Assembly (NCBI GenBank): GCA_017449025.1
Contig: JAFSKJ010000083.1
Coordinates: 1 to 34,620, forward strand
Direction of reading: 5' to 3'
DNA length: 34,620 nucleotides
Source: Prevotella sp.
GTDB taxonomy: Bacteria; Bacteroidota; Bacteroidia; Bacteroidales; Bacteroidaceae
Part shown: positions 8,266 to 15,688 of the stretch, piece after piece
How the letters are laid out: each line of letters starts with the position of its first letter
Position numbering within the stretch: position 1 is the stretch's first letter
The notes under the pieces: model-generated
Database searches by the model: none
Told to the model about the DNA's origin: nothing
The model's input: the letters and a program-made list of their open reading frames with translations, nothing else
Translations under genes and position numbers: made by a program

Positions 8266-8484
8266 ATGGCAGCAACTGTATTAAATGATGCACAGCTTGA
8301 ATTGTTGAGGATGATGTCCATCTTCAACACCCCAGAAGCCGTAAGCGATCTGAAGCAGGCTATTTCCAACTTCTTTGCTCAAAAGGCAGAAGAGGAGATA
8401 GACAAGTTGTGGGAGGACGGTATTCTGACCGATGCAAGAATTGAGAGCTTCCGCTCCCTGCATGAGCGTACAGAGTATAAATAG
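8266..8484 (+). CDS. Antitoxin-like partner of PIN toxin (module 1)
   Basis: This is a 72-residue, mostly helical, acidic protein encoded 13 bp upstream of a PIN-domain toxin gene. It is paralogous to the 81-residue protein at 9163: the pattern QLELLRMM...L.Q....F...A..E.D.LWE.GI......E matches QLHILEMM...L.K....F...A..EADRLWEAGV. The family is recognised only by its repeated pairing with PIN genes; no DNA-binding fold can be assigned by eye. By analogy with type II systems it should neutralise the toxin and may repress the operon. Confidence 0.7.
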   Translation: MAATVLNDAQLELLRMMSIFNTPEAVSDLKQAISNFFAQKAEEEIDKLWEDGILTDARIESFRSLHERTEYK

Positions 8485-8497
8485 TCCTATAGGAAGA

Positions 8498-8917
8498 ATG
8501 GACAATGTCGTCATCGATACAAACAGCCTGATTATGGCCATATCGTCGAGAAGTGCCTATCATAAGATTTGGCAGTCATTTCTTGCTGGTGACTATTGTC
8601 TTTGTGTTTCAAACGAAATCCTTGAGGAATATGCAGAGGTAATCGCACGTAACATTAGCGTCAATGCAGCCCGTTATGTTGTTTATACCATCATGGAGCG
8701 TAAAAATGTCAGGCAGATAACGCCTTCATATAAGTGGAATCTCATTACTGCTGATCCAGATGACAACAAATTTGTAGATTGTGCCATTGCCGCCAATGCG
8801 AGATTCATAGTCACAGAAGACCATCACTTCAATGTGCTCAAAGAAATCAATTTCCCATCCGTTGACGTGATTAATATTGATGACTTCCTAAAGGAGATTC
8901 AATCTAAATACTCATAA
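8498..8917 (+). CDS. PIN-domain ribonuclease toxin (module 1)
   Basis: This is a 139-residue protein. The start at 8498 is chosen because AGGAAG lies just upstream and because the fold begins immediately (MDNVVIDTNSLIMAI). Acidic PIN active-site residues are visible: Asp in VVIDTN, Glu in SNEILEEY, Asp in ADPDDNKFVDCAIA and Asp in VTEDHHF. The spacing matches the 'putative toxin-antitoxin system toxin component, PIN family' group, Mg-dependent RNases that cleave RNA when not bound by antitoxin. It is about 45% similar by eye to the PIN protein at 9405. The active site looks intact. Confidence 0.85.
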   Translation: MDNVVIDTNSLIMAISSRSAYHKIWQSFLAGDYCLCVSNEILEEYAEVIARNISVNAARYVVYTIMERKNVRQITPSYKWNLITADPDDNKFVDCAIAANARFIVTEDHHFNVLKEINFPSVDVINIDDFLKEIQSKYS

Positions 8918-8924
8918 TGTATAA

Positions 8925-9055
8925 CCTTCAAACAATAGCCGCCAATGCCTTCAAGGGTAACCAGAGCAGACGGGAATGTTCCATCGCAGTTCGAGGGTAT
9001 CGACTTCAATAGTGCCAAGTTTCACTTCGAGACTTGGCACTATTATGACATCTAA
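8925..9055 (+). pseudogene. Eroded BspA-like LRR gene, remnant 2
   Basis: The DNA encodes IAANAFKGN, a typical BspA repeat piece. After the overlap GGTAACCAG it jumps, in another frame, to TRADGNVPSQFEGIDF and then to NSAKFHFETWHYYDI ending at TAA (9053-9055). The first part therefore looks deleted against the second, possibly through the short overlap, which resembles GGTGACCAG in remnant 1. A 36-codon ORF (ATG at 8947) survives across the join, but there is no evidence that it is translated. Confidence 0.7.
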
Positions 9056-9154
9056 AACACCTTGCACAAACATCTTTTCGCTCAATAATATCATATTTTC
9101 TCCTCTTTTCGTTGGGATTTAGAAGAAAATGTGTATATTTGCACCGTTAAATAA
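9006..9154 (+). repeat. 149-bp hairpin-promoter module, copy A (drives PIN module 2)
   Basis: It is identical to 12515-12663 at all but two of 149 positions, without gaps. It starts with the hairpin ATAGTGCCAAGT/ACTTGGCACTAT (9009-9020 with 9032-9043, loop TTCACTTCGAG). It ends with a promoter: TTG at 9112-9114, 19 bp, TATATTTG at 9134-9141. The antitoxin ATG lies 22 bp after the -7 box. The downstream gene family differs between the two copies. Confidence 0.92.
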
Positions 9155-9162
9155 TAAAAGAG

Positions 9163-9408
9163 ATGAATATGATAACAACATCACAACACACTTCTTTAAG
9201 TATAGGCCAACTCCATATTTTGGAGATGATGAATAGATGCAGAACAGAAGAGTCTTTGAGGCAACTAAAAAAGCTTCTGTTTGATTTCTATTCCAAGGAG
9301 GCTGTTGCTGAGGCAGACCGTTTATGGGAAGCAGGAGTAATTAGTGAAAGTAAAATTGAGGAGTGGGGCCAGGAACACATGCGCACTCCCTATGTTCATG
9401 CAAAATGA
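9163..9408 (+). CDS. Antitoxin-like partner of PIN toxin (module 2)
   Basis: This is an 81-residue helical protein related to the module 1 antitoxin-like protein (shared QL.IL.MM and DRLWEAG.I patterns). Its stop codon overlaps the toxin start in the sequence ATGA (9405-9408), so the two are translationally coupled. A second Met codon at 9169 is an alternative start. It is transcribed from the promoter in the 149-bp repeat. Antitoxin function is inferred from pairing with the PIN gene. Confidence 0.72.
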   Translation: MNMITTSQHTSLSIGQLHILEMMNRCRTEESLRQLKKLLFDFYSKEAVAEADRLWEAGVISESKIEEWGQEHMRTPYVHAK

Positions 9409-9815
9409 GACGAATTGTCTTGGATACCAACTGCCTGCTGATGTGCGTTTCCCCCAAGAGCCCGTACCACAAAGTGTGGACGGAGTTTGTGGGAGGAAAG
9501 GTGGTATGGTGTGTCACAACAGAAATTCTCTCTGAGTACATGGAAATATTGGAGCAGAAAACCAATGCATGGTTTGCCGAGGTCATCGTAAACGCGATAG
9601 TCAATAACGAGAACACCATTAGGGTTTCCCCTTCGTTCTTTTTCAATTTGATTCAAGCAGACCCTGATGACAATAAGTTTGTTGACTGTGCTATCTGCGG
9701 GAATGCTGAATACATCGTCTCTAACGATTCACATTTTCGTGTTCTCAACGATATAGAATGGCCCAAGCTTCAACTTGTCACCATACAGGAATATATCAAA
9801 GAGATAGACAAATAA
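9405..9815 (+). CDS. PIN-domain ribonuclease toxin (module 2)
   Basis: This is a 136-residue protein starting at MRRIVLDTNCLLMCV; the 9405 ATG overlaps the antitoxin stop by 4 bp, the usual type II coupling. PIN acidic residues are present: Asp in VLDTN, Glu in TEILSEY, Asp in ADPDDNKFVDCAI and Asp in NDSHF. ADPDDNKFVDCAI is identical to module 1, showing the same toxin family with otherwise diverged sequence. The catalytic set looks intact. Expected role: metal-dependent RNase held in check by its upstream partner. Confidence 0.85.
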   Translation: MRRIVLDTNCLLMCVSPKSPYHKVWTEFVGGKVVWCVTTEILSEYMEILEQKTNAWFAEVIVNAIVNNENTIRVSPSFFFNLIQADPDDNKFVDCAICGNAEYIVSNDSHFRVLNDIEWPKLQLVTIQEYIKEIDK

Positions 9816-9838
9816 TATTCGTAATGAACTAAAACCGC

Positions 9839-10083
9839 ATTGCCTATGACATAGCAAGGACAAAAGACATATAGATAAGAAGCGTTAGCTTTATATTCTT
9901 GCTTCGGACAAATCGCCAAATTTAATGAAGCTTCAAGAGTAAAAGTTATTAACGCTCACGTGTTCGCACGTGGGCTTTTACTCGTATATGAAGCAATGGT
10001 GTTTGGCGATACCTTCCGAAGCGTAGACGAAGTAATCAGTCCACGTTTCTTTTTCTGTCTTCTCACAAGCATTTGGACTGTAG
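9839..10083 (+). ncRNA. Structured leader element, copy A (upstream of first BspA gene)
   Basis: It is homologous along its length to 13374-13619. Nested pairings in order are GCTTCGG/CCGAAGC (9901-9907 with 10016-10022), ATCGCCAAA/TTTGGCGAT (9912-9920 with 10002-10010), GCTTCA/TGAAGC (9930-9935 with 9989-9994), GAGTAAAAG/CTTTTACTC (9937-9945 with 9975-9983) and a cap CACGTG-TTCG-CACGTG (9957-9972). A separate stem CAGTCCA/TGGACTG (10037-10043 with 10074-10080) follows, and a dyad around TATGACATA lies at the start. Covariation with copy B supports the fold. It ends 38 bp before the BspA ATG. No TAnnTTTG box is obvious between it and the gene. It may be a 5' UTR regulator, a separate RNA, or a folded recombination site. 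Confidence 0.72.
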
Positions 10084-10121
10084 TCAAACATTAATTGTAA
10101 ACATTAAAAACAAAAACAACA

Positions 10122-12494
10122 ATGAGACAAAGGTATTTACACATTTTCTCGCTGCTCGTAGCCTTGTTCGTATCAGGTATTGCTTCTGCAGCCAGTTATT
10201 TTAAGGATACACAGACAAATATTACGTATTCTTTCTATATCAACGATTCTGGCGTTGGTGAGGCTCAAGTCTGTAGGTCTGGTGGCGTCAATGGCGATGT
10301 CACCATCCTTGAGAGCTTCATAATCAACAATGTAAAATATACTGTGACCAGTATGCAAGAAAAAGCGTTCTACTATAACAATGACATCACCTCGGTCGTC
10401 CTTCCAAACACCATTAAGGGAATTCCCGAACAGGCCTTCTATAACTGTAAGAATCTGAAGTCGATAGCTTGGCCAACCCAGTTGACTAGCATTGGTAAGC
10501 AGGCTTTCTATTTTACTGCCATCGACTCGCTCTTCTTGCCTGACCAGGTGGAGACAATATCCGCAGAAGCTTTTTCTACCTGTATAAATCTCAAGTATGT
10601 GGAGCTGCCCAAGTCGTTGAAATCCATTGGAGAAAAGGCATTTTACAATGGTGGCAATATTCACCGAGTAATATCGTACATAGAGGAGCCGTTTGAGATA
10701 CCCGAGAACGTGTTTTTCGTCAACACATCCGATGGTGAGGTGTTCGGCTGGGGCGATCTTTATGTCCCCGTAGGCACAAAGGATAAATATCTTGCCACCA
10801 CAGGCTGGAACAGCTTCGCGACTATAATAGAGATGGAACCGGAGACTCCAGAGCCGGAATATAAAGACGGTGACAGGTTCACGGCTAAGACTCCGGAAGG
10901 AGTAGAAATGTCCTTCATGGTTATCTCTGCCGCTGACAAGACATGCATGACAGTCTCCCGTGACAGTAGGTATCCTATGGTGTGCATTGATAGTAATACA
11001 ACAGGAACGGTAACCATTCCTTCCGAGGTAAACGGCTTTAAGGTGGTACAGATAGGAGAGGAGACGTTCAGTTCGCTGGATGGCCTGACTGCTATCAACA
11101 TCTCCGATGGCATCACAACCATAGACAGACTCGCGATAGGATACTGTGAAAACATCACATCAATATATATTCCAGCTTCTGTCACAAGTATTGGTGAAGG
11201 AAACTTCTCCTCATGTCATAATCTCAATAGCATTGTTGTAGATAGTAAAAATCCAGTTTACGACTCACGCAACAACTGCAACGCTGTCATCGAGACGGCA
11301 ACCAAGAAGGTCGTGGCTGGCTGTAATACTACAGTTCTCTTCGACGGGATAACCGCTATTGGAGCAAGAGCATTCATTGGTGTACTGGCACTTTCTACGT
11401 TTAATTTGCCTTCAACGGTGACAAGCATTGAAGACTTAGGTTTTTATGGATGCAGTAATCTACAGTCAGTCGTAGTTCCCAAGACGGTCACAAGTATGGG
11501 TGTCGCACCATTTGAAGCTTGTAATGGTCTGACTTCTCTTTCTGTTGAGGCAGGAAACCCTAACTATGACTCGCGTGAAAACTGCAATGCCATTATTGAG
11601 ACCAAAACAGAAAAGTTAATCAATGCATGTAATGTGTCTTTTATACCAGAAGGAATTAAGACCATAGGCATAGGCGCGTTCTATGGTTTAAGAAACATCG
11701 AGGTGATTACAATTCCCAAAAGTGTAGAATCCATAGAAGGCGCCGCATTTTATGGGTGCCCAAACCTGAAGATTGTCAAGTCTTTCATTGAAGAACCATT
11801 TGTGCCAGGCTACGCCTGCTTTTGGAAAATATCAAAGGATGCGACGCTCTATGTTCCCATCGGAACGAAAGCCAAATACGAGGCAACCGACGGCTGGAAG
11901 GATTTCAAGAACATCGTGGAGATGGCCCCATACGACGTGCTGGATGACAATACGGTGGCGGCGCACTTCCTTGAGCCGGATGAGGATGGGAAGTTGGAGA
12001 TTCCTGCGACGGTGGAGATAGACGGCAAAACGTACACCGTGACGGCGATTGCGGCTGGTGCCTTCAAGGATAACAAGGAACTGACAGAGGTGACGATTCC
12101 TGGCACGGTGACAACTATCGGTGACGGAGCCTTTGCGGGCTGCGAGAACCTGCGGGCTATTTATGTCTATGCTCCAGAGCCTATCAGCCTGACAGCCACT
12201 GAGGTGCGCAACATGGTGAAGCGTGCGGCGGAGAACGTTCCGTCGCAGTTCGAGGGCATCGACTTCGAGGCCTGCACGCTCTACGTCCCTGTCGGCTCCG
12301 AGCAGAAGTACCGTGAGGCAGAGGGCTGGAAGCTGTTTACACACATTGTCGGTGTGGAAAACCCAGCAGGCATCGCCACCATCCATACGGAGAAGAATGG
12401 CTATAGTGCTGTCTACAACCTCTCCGGCCAGCGACTCGCAGCTCCGCAGAAAGGCCTCAACATCATCGGAGGCAAAAAGGTCGTTGTGCGCTAA
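10122..12494 (+). CDS. BspA-like secreted leucine-rich repeat protein
   Basis: This is a 790-residue exported protein. A signal peptide (residues 1-23, ending IASA) is followed by a beta-rich start. Many BspA/TpLRR (LRR_5) units then appear, seen as 'F..C..L.s..iP..v..Ig..aF' (e.g. QAFYNCKNLKSIAWPTQLTSIGKQAF, AFYGCPNLKIV). Blocks ending 'LYVPVGTKDKYLATTGW' recur three times. The C-terminus carries NLSGQRLAAPQKGLNIIGGKKVVVR-type residues, the Prevotella tail that resembles a type IX secretion signal. BspA proteins typically mediate adhesion to host proteins or other cells. The last ~190 residues are nearly identical to those of the protein at 13663, suggesting gene conversion. Promoter not evident; the structured leader lies just upstream. 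Confidence 0.88.
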   Translation: MRQRYLHIFSLLVALFVSGIASAASYFKDTQTNITYSFYINDSGVGEAQVCRSGGVNGDVTILESFIINNVKYTVTSMQEKAFYYNNDITSVVLPNTIKGIPEQAFYNCKNLKSIAWPTQLTSIGKQAFYFTAIDSLFLPDQVETISAEAFSTCINLKYVELPKSLKSIGEKAFYNGGNIHRVISYIEEPFEIPENVFFVNTSDGEVFGWGDLYVPVGTKDKYLATTGWNSFATIIEMEPETPEPEYKDGDRFTAKTPEGVEMSFMVISAADKTCMTVSRDSRYPMVCIDSNTTGTVTIPSEVNGFKVVQIGEETFSSLDGLTAINISDGITTIDRLAIGYCENITSIYIPASVTSIGEGNFSSCHNLNSIVVDSKNPVYDSRNNCNAVIETATKKVVAGCNTTVLFDGITAIGARAFIGVLALSTFNLPSTVTSIEDLGFYGCSNLQSVVVPKTVTSMGVAPFEACNGLTSLSVEAGNPNYDSRENCNAIIETKTEKLINACNVSFIPEGIKTIGIGAFYGLRNIEVITIPKSVESIEGAAFYGCPNLKIVKSFIEEPFVPGYACFWKISKDATLYVPIGTKAKYEATDGWKDFKNIVEMAPYDVLDDNTVAAHFLEPDEDGKLEIPATVEIDGKTYTVTAIAAGAFKDNKELTEVTIPGTVTTIGDGAFAGCENLRAIYVYAPEPISLTATEVRNMVKRAAENVPSQFEGIDFEACTLYVPVGSEQKYREAEGWKLFTHIVGVENPAGIATIHTEKNGYSAVYNLSGQRLAAPQKGLNIIGGKKVVVR

Positions 12495-12514
12495 ACGTTC
12501 TCACTTTTATACTA

Positions 12515-12663
12515 TCAATAGTGCCAAGTTTCACTTCGAGACTTGGCACTATTATGACATCTAAAACACCTTGCACAAACATCTTTTCGCCCAATAATAT
12601 CATATTTTCTTCTCTTTTCGTTGGGATTTAGAAGAAAATGTGTATATTTGCACCGTTAAATAA
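12515..12663 (+). repeat. 149-bp hairpin-promoter module, copy B (drives mntA-hepT)
   Basis: Differs from 9006-9154 at two positions only. Hairpin arms lie at 12518-12529 and 12541-12552; promoter TTG at 12621-12623, 19 bp, TATATTTG at 12643-12650. The mntA ATG lies 23 bp after the -7 box. Upstream it begins 20 bp after the BspA stop codon, so the hairpin may also end BspA transcription. Confidence 0.92.
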
Positions 12664-12672
12664 AATTCGTTT

Positions 12673-12966
12673 ATGCTTGACAGGACACAGACCATAGAAA
12701 AGTTGAAGAGCACCCGCCAGTACCTTGGCGAGCACTATGGTGTGCACTCCATGACGCTCTTCGGCTCGCTGGCACGCAACGAACAGCGAGAAGACAGCGA
12801 TGTGGACATTTGTGTAGAGATGGTACCCAACTTGTTTAACCGCGCTGGCGTGAAAATCTATTTGCAGGAATTACTTGGATGTGACGTCGATGTGGTGCGA
12901 ATGCGCGAGAACATGAACCCCTTGTTTAAACAGCAAATTTTGAAATATGGAATTCGAGTCTACTGA
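12673..12966 (+). CDS. mntA: MntA-type nucleotidyltransferase antitoxin
   Basis: This is a 97-residue minimal nucleotidyltransferase. The motif GSLARNEQREDSDVD fits GSx10DxD exactly, with the two metal-binding Asp residues present, and a third Asp is likely in GCDVDVVRM. In studied MntA/HepT pairs the antitoxin adds AMP groups from ATP to a Tyr of the HEPN toxin and so silences it. The gene overlaps the HEPN gene by 20 bp, showing tight coupling. It is transcribed from the second copy of the 149-bp promoter module, not from a promoter typical of its own family. Confidence 0.9.
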   Translation: MLDRTQTIEKLKSTRQYLGEHYGVHSMTLFGSLARNEQREDSDVDICVEMVPNLFNRAGVKIYLQELLGCDVDVVRMRENMNPLFKQQILKYGIRVY

Positions 12967-13348
12967 GAAACTTCAGATGGTCTATGAGACCCTAAAGAAT
13001 ATTGAGACGGCCATCACCCGACTACAGGAGCGGACAGTGCAGATCCATACTGCCAACGATTTTCTTCTTTCACCCTTTGGCATGGAGAAACTCGATGCTG
13101 CCTGCATGGTGCTCATTGCTTTGGGCGAAGCTGTAAAAACGCTCGACAAACTCACCAACAAGGAATTGCTTCCTACATACCCCGCTGTAGAATGGAAGAA
13201 AGTCATGGGATCAAGAGACATTATGGCCCACCACTATTTTGAGGTTGATGCCGATGAAGTGTTCAACATCGTGAAGAACGACCTGGAACCCTTGAAGAAA
13301 GCTATCGACTATTTCAAGGAAGAACTGTTTGGAGACGACAATCAATAA
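12947..13348 (+). CDS. hepT: HepT-type HEPN ribonuclease toxin
   Basis: This is a 133-residue all-helical HEPN protein. The sequence RDIMAHHY satisfies the RX4HXY active-site motif, with Arg and His for RNA cleavage and the Tyr that MntA modifies. Length is normal (about 110-140). The upstream overlap with the nucleotidyltransferase gene makes the pair a canonical type VII toxin-antitoxin module. The active site looks intact, so the toxin should be functional if released. The structured element B begins 25 bp after its stop codon. Confidence 0.9.
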   Translation: MEFESTEKLQMVYETLKNIETAITRLQERTVQIHTANDFLLSPFGMEKLDAACMVLIALGEAVKTLDKLTNKELLPTYPAVEWKKVMGSRDIMAHHYFEVDADEVFNIVKNDLEPLKKAIDYFKEELFGDDNQ

Positions 13349-13373
13349 CAAATAATGTATAACCCCTTAAAGG

Positions 13374-13619
13374 ATTGCGTATGACATAGCAAAGACAAAA
13401 GACATATAGGAATTGAAGCGTCCGCTTGAATCTTGCTTTCAGAAATTTCGCCAAAATTTAAAAGCAACCAAGAGTAAAAGCACGGATGCTCACGCTGGCC
13501 GGCGTGGGCTTTTACTCGGATATGGTTGTTAAGGTGTTTGGCGATACCGCAGGAGACGTAGACGAAGTAATCAGTCCACGTTTTCTTTTTCTGTCTTCTC
13601 ACAAGCATTTGGACTGTAG
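13374..13619 (+). ncRNA. Structured leader element, copy B (upstream of second BspA gene)
   Basis: Same element as 9839-10083. Its pairings are TCGCCAAA/TTTGGCGA (13448-13455 with 13537-13544), GCAACCA/TGGTTGT (13464-13470 with 13523-13529), GAGTAAAAG/CTTTTACTC (13472-13480 with 13509-13517), a cap CACGCT-GGCC-GGCGTG (13491-13506) and CAGTCCA/TGGACTG (13572-13578 with 13610-13616). Relative to copy A, four consecutive pairs in the second stem and two in the cap have changed while still pairing. The outermost GCTTCGG/CCGAAGC stem of copy A is poorly kept here. It ends 43 bp before the BspA ATG. Confidence 0.72.
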
Positions 13620-13662
13620 AGACTATTCACATTCAAACTAACAATTCAAAGAACGAGATAAT

Positions 13663-15129
13663 ATGATGAGAAGATTTTACGCATTGCTTCCTTTGCTTGC
13701 AACCCTATTGATACCAACAGCAGCATGGGCAGACGTATGGCAAGACCCAGAGACAAAAGTTAATTATGAGTATACACCTGGACAGAGTGAGGCCGGTGTG
13801 AAAAAGGGGACAGGTTGGGATAGTAATGATCAAGCCGGATGCCCAGAGGCATCAGGTGACATCGCTATATTATCCTCTTTTACTATAGGCGGAGAAACCT
13901 ATACTGTTACCGAGATTAGAAATTACGCCTTTGCACATTGTAACAATTTGACTTCCGTTAAAATCCCCAATACTATCAACTTTATCGGAATAGGTGCTTT
14001 TGCAGAATGCTGGTCTCTGCATTCAATAAACATTCCAGAATCTGTTAAATATTTATGTCCCTGTGCTTTCATGAGGTGTGCTCTCACATCAATAGACATT
14101 CCTGGCAGCGTAGAAAGTATTGGTTACCAAGCATTTCTTCAGTGCTCAAGACTTGAAACCGTTACCATTGGTGAAGGTGTCACTACTATTCGTGGAACTA
14201 ATGTGTCAGATCATTTAGATGGTGGCGCATTCTCGTGGTGTTTCAATTTGAAAAAGGTAACATTGCCCGAATCTCTAAAAGAAATTGGCACGGAGACTTT
14301 TGGAGGGTGCAATAAATTGTCTGCAATAGAGCTTCCCAAGAATCTGGAGAAGATTGGGAAGAAGGCATTTTATGGCACAGGGAATGAATGTGAATGGTTT
14401 GATGTGTACTCCCATATCGAAGAGCCGTTTGCCCTTAATGAGGTGTTTGATGGAAATGGAAAGAATCCAGATGAAAACACCCTCTACGTCCCAGCTGGCA
14501 CAAAAGCAAAGTATGAGGCTACTGAGGGTTGGAAGGAGTTCAAGAATATTGTGGAGATGACACCTTACGATGTGCTGGATGGCAACACGGTGGCGGCGCA
14601 CTTCCTTGGGCCGGACGAGGACGGGAAAGTAGAGATTCCTGCGACGGTGGAGATTGACGGTAGGACGTACACCGTGACGGAGATTGCGGCTGGTGCCTTC
14701 AAGGATAATAAGGAACTGACGGAGGTGACGATTCCCGGCACGGTGACGACCATCGGCGACGGAGCCTTTGCGGGCTGCGAGAACCTGCGGGCTATCTATG
14801 TGCTGGCTCCAGACCCCATCAGCCTGACTGCTGCCGAAGCACGCAGCATGGTGACCAGAGCAGATGGGAATGTGCCTTCGCAGTTCGAGGGCATCGACTT
14901 TGACGCCTGCACGCTCTACGTCCCTGTCGGCTCCGAGCAGAAATACCGCGAGGCCGAGGGCTGGAAGCTGTTTACCCACATTGTCGGTGTGGAAGACCCG
15001 GCTGGCATTGCCACCATCCATACGGAGAAGAATGGCTATAGTGCTGTCTACAACCTCTCCGGCCAGCGGCTTGCAGCTCCACAGAAAGGCCTCAACATCA
15101 TCGGAGGCAAAAAGGTTGCTGTACGCTAA
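13663..15129 (+). CDS. BspA-like secreted leucine-rich repeat protein
   Basis: This is a 488-residue exported protein. The signal peptide (1-23) ends in AAWA. A short beta-rich start (KVNYEYTPG...) and about eight BspA-type LRR units follow (SYAF-like blocks such as AFAHCNNLTSVKIPNTINFIG, with consensus 'F..C..L..v.iP'). A 'TLYVPAGTKAKYEATEGWKEF' type block comes next. The last ~190 residues are almost the same as in the 790-residue neighbour, including the sorting-like tail. The N-terminal LRR parts of the two differ, so variation is concentrated in the presumed ligand-binding region. Probable surface adhesin. It follows the mntA-hepT module and structured element B. Confidence 0.88.
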   Translation: MMRRFYALLPLLATLLIPTAAWADVWQDPETKVNYEYTPGQSEAGVKKGTGWDSNDQAGCPEASGDIAILSSFTIGGETYTVTEIRNYAFAHCNNLTSVKIPNTINFIGIGAFAECWSLHSINIPESVKYLCPCAFMRCALTSIDIPGSVESIGYQAFLQCSRLETVTIGEGVTTIRGTNVSDHLDGGAFSWCFNLKKVTLPESLKEIGTETFGGCNKLSAIELPKNLEKIGKKAFYGTGNECEWFDVYSHIEEPFALNEVFDGNGKNPDENTLYVPAGTKAKYEATEGWKEFKNIVEMTPYDVLDGNTVAAHFLGPDEDGKVEIPATVEIDGRTYTVTEIAAGAFKDNKELTEVTIPGTVTTIGDGAFAGCENLRAIYVLAPDPISLTAAEARSMVTRADGNVPSQFEGIDFDACTLYVPVGSEQKYREAEGWKLFTHIVGVEDPAGIATIHTEKNGYSAVYNLSGQRLAAPQKGLNIIGGKKVAVR

Positions 15130-15141
15130 AAGGATGATTAC

Positions 15142-15269
15142 CATGCACAGCCTAATGCCCCTATAGGGGTATGATAGGAGTAGCCAGCCATTTCGCCGTA
15201 CCTCTGGCACGGCTGTATGGTTGGCTATCCCTATCTGATGCCTCTGGCATCGTAAAATCAAGGTGCATG
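15142..15269 (+). repeat. Multibranched palindromic element after the second BspA gene
   Basis: An outer stem CATGCAC/GTGCATG (15142-15148 with 15263-15269) encloses four helices. They are the palindrome CCCCTATAGGGG (15158-15169), GATAGG/CCTATC (15173-15178 with 15230-15235) leading into TAGCCAGCCAT/ATGGTTGGCTA (15181-15191 with 15217-15227), GCCGTACC-TCT-GGCACGGC (15195-15213) and GATGCC-TCT-GGCATC (15237-15251). The general design resembles the terminal repeat at 5-140 but the sequence differs. It begins 13 bp after the BspA stop. Role unknown. Confidence 0.75.
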
Positions 15270-15328
15270 ACACCATAAAAGTTAAGGAAATTAACAAAAA
15301 TGTAATTAATATACGACAACTATGACAA

Positions 15329-15362
15329 CTTCAGCCCCCCTTTGTCCCCCCTGGGGGGAGAT
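15329..15362 (+). repeat. C/G-run repeat, intergenic copy
   Basis: ACTTCAGC is followed by runs of C and then CCCCCCTGGGGGG, which can form a hairpin. The same pattern starts at 21821 inside dnaE, so it is a dispersed small repeat family found both between and within genes. Confidence 0.75.
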
Positions 15363-15438
15363 AAATTGACAAGTAGATAAGTTGAAAGGTTGTTTTTGTT
15401 GTTTAGGTTGTCGTTTTTTTTGTGCACTGCGGCTACTG

Positions 15439-15468
15439 AGCTTTGAATTCTCGAGAGAATTCAAAGCT
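15439..15468 (+). repeat. Near-perfect 30-bp palindrome in the 608-bp gene-free stretch
   Basis: Arms AGCTTTGAATTCTC and GAGAATTCAAAGCT surround GA. The reverse complement of its centre (15447-15460) recurs at 15511-15524. The rest of 15130-15737 contains the direct repeat GTGTCAGCCTTG (near 15577 and 15599), long T runs and the radical SAM promoter. A 105-codon ORF crossing the palindrome is not considered a gene. Confidence 0.8.
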
Positions 15469-15688
15469 AAAGTGCCCCTCGCTCATGCTCATGTGCCACT
15501 TTTCCGTTCAATTCTCTCGAGAATCCACTTATTCGCGTGCTCTGCCGAACGGGATAAGCCTCTCACTGCCCGCAAATGTGTCAGCCTTGTGTCACCCGTG
15601 TCAGCCTTGAAAAAGGTTGCAAACGCCCTGTACATCGGCGTTGTGTCAGCGTGTCAACCTATTTTGCGTTTTTTTTTCTTCTCTTTTA

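Noticed and set aside
9839-10083. CRISPR array, retron or diversity-generating template
   Set aside because: No regular repeat-spacer pattern, no reverse transcriptase and no Cas genes are present.
7892-15129. Integron cassette array with attC sites
   Set aside because: Alternating modules and folded repeats suggested it, but the repeats lack the RYYYAAC/GTTRRRY ends and no integrase gene is in the window.
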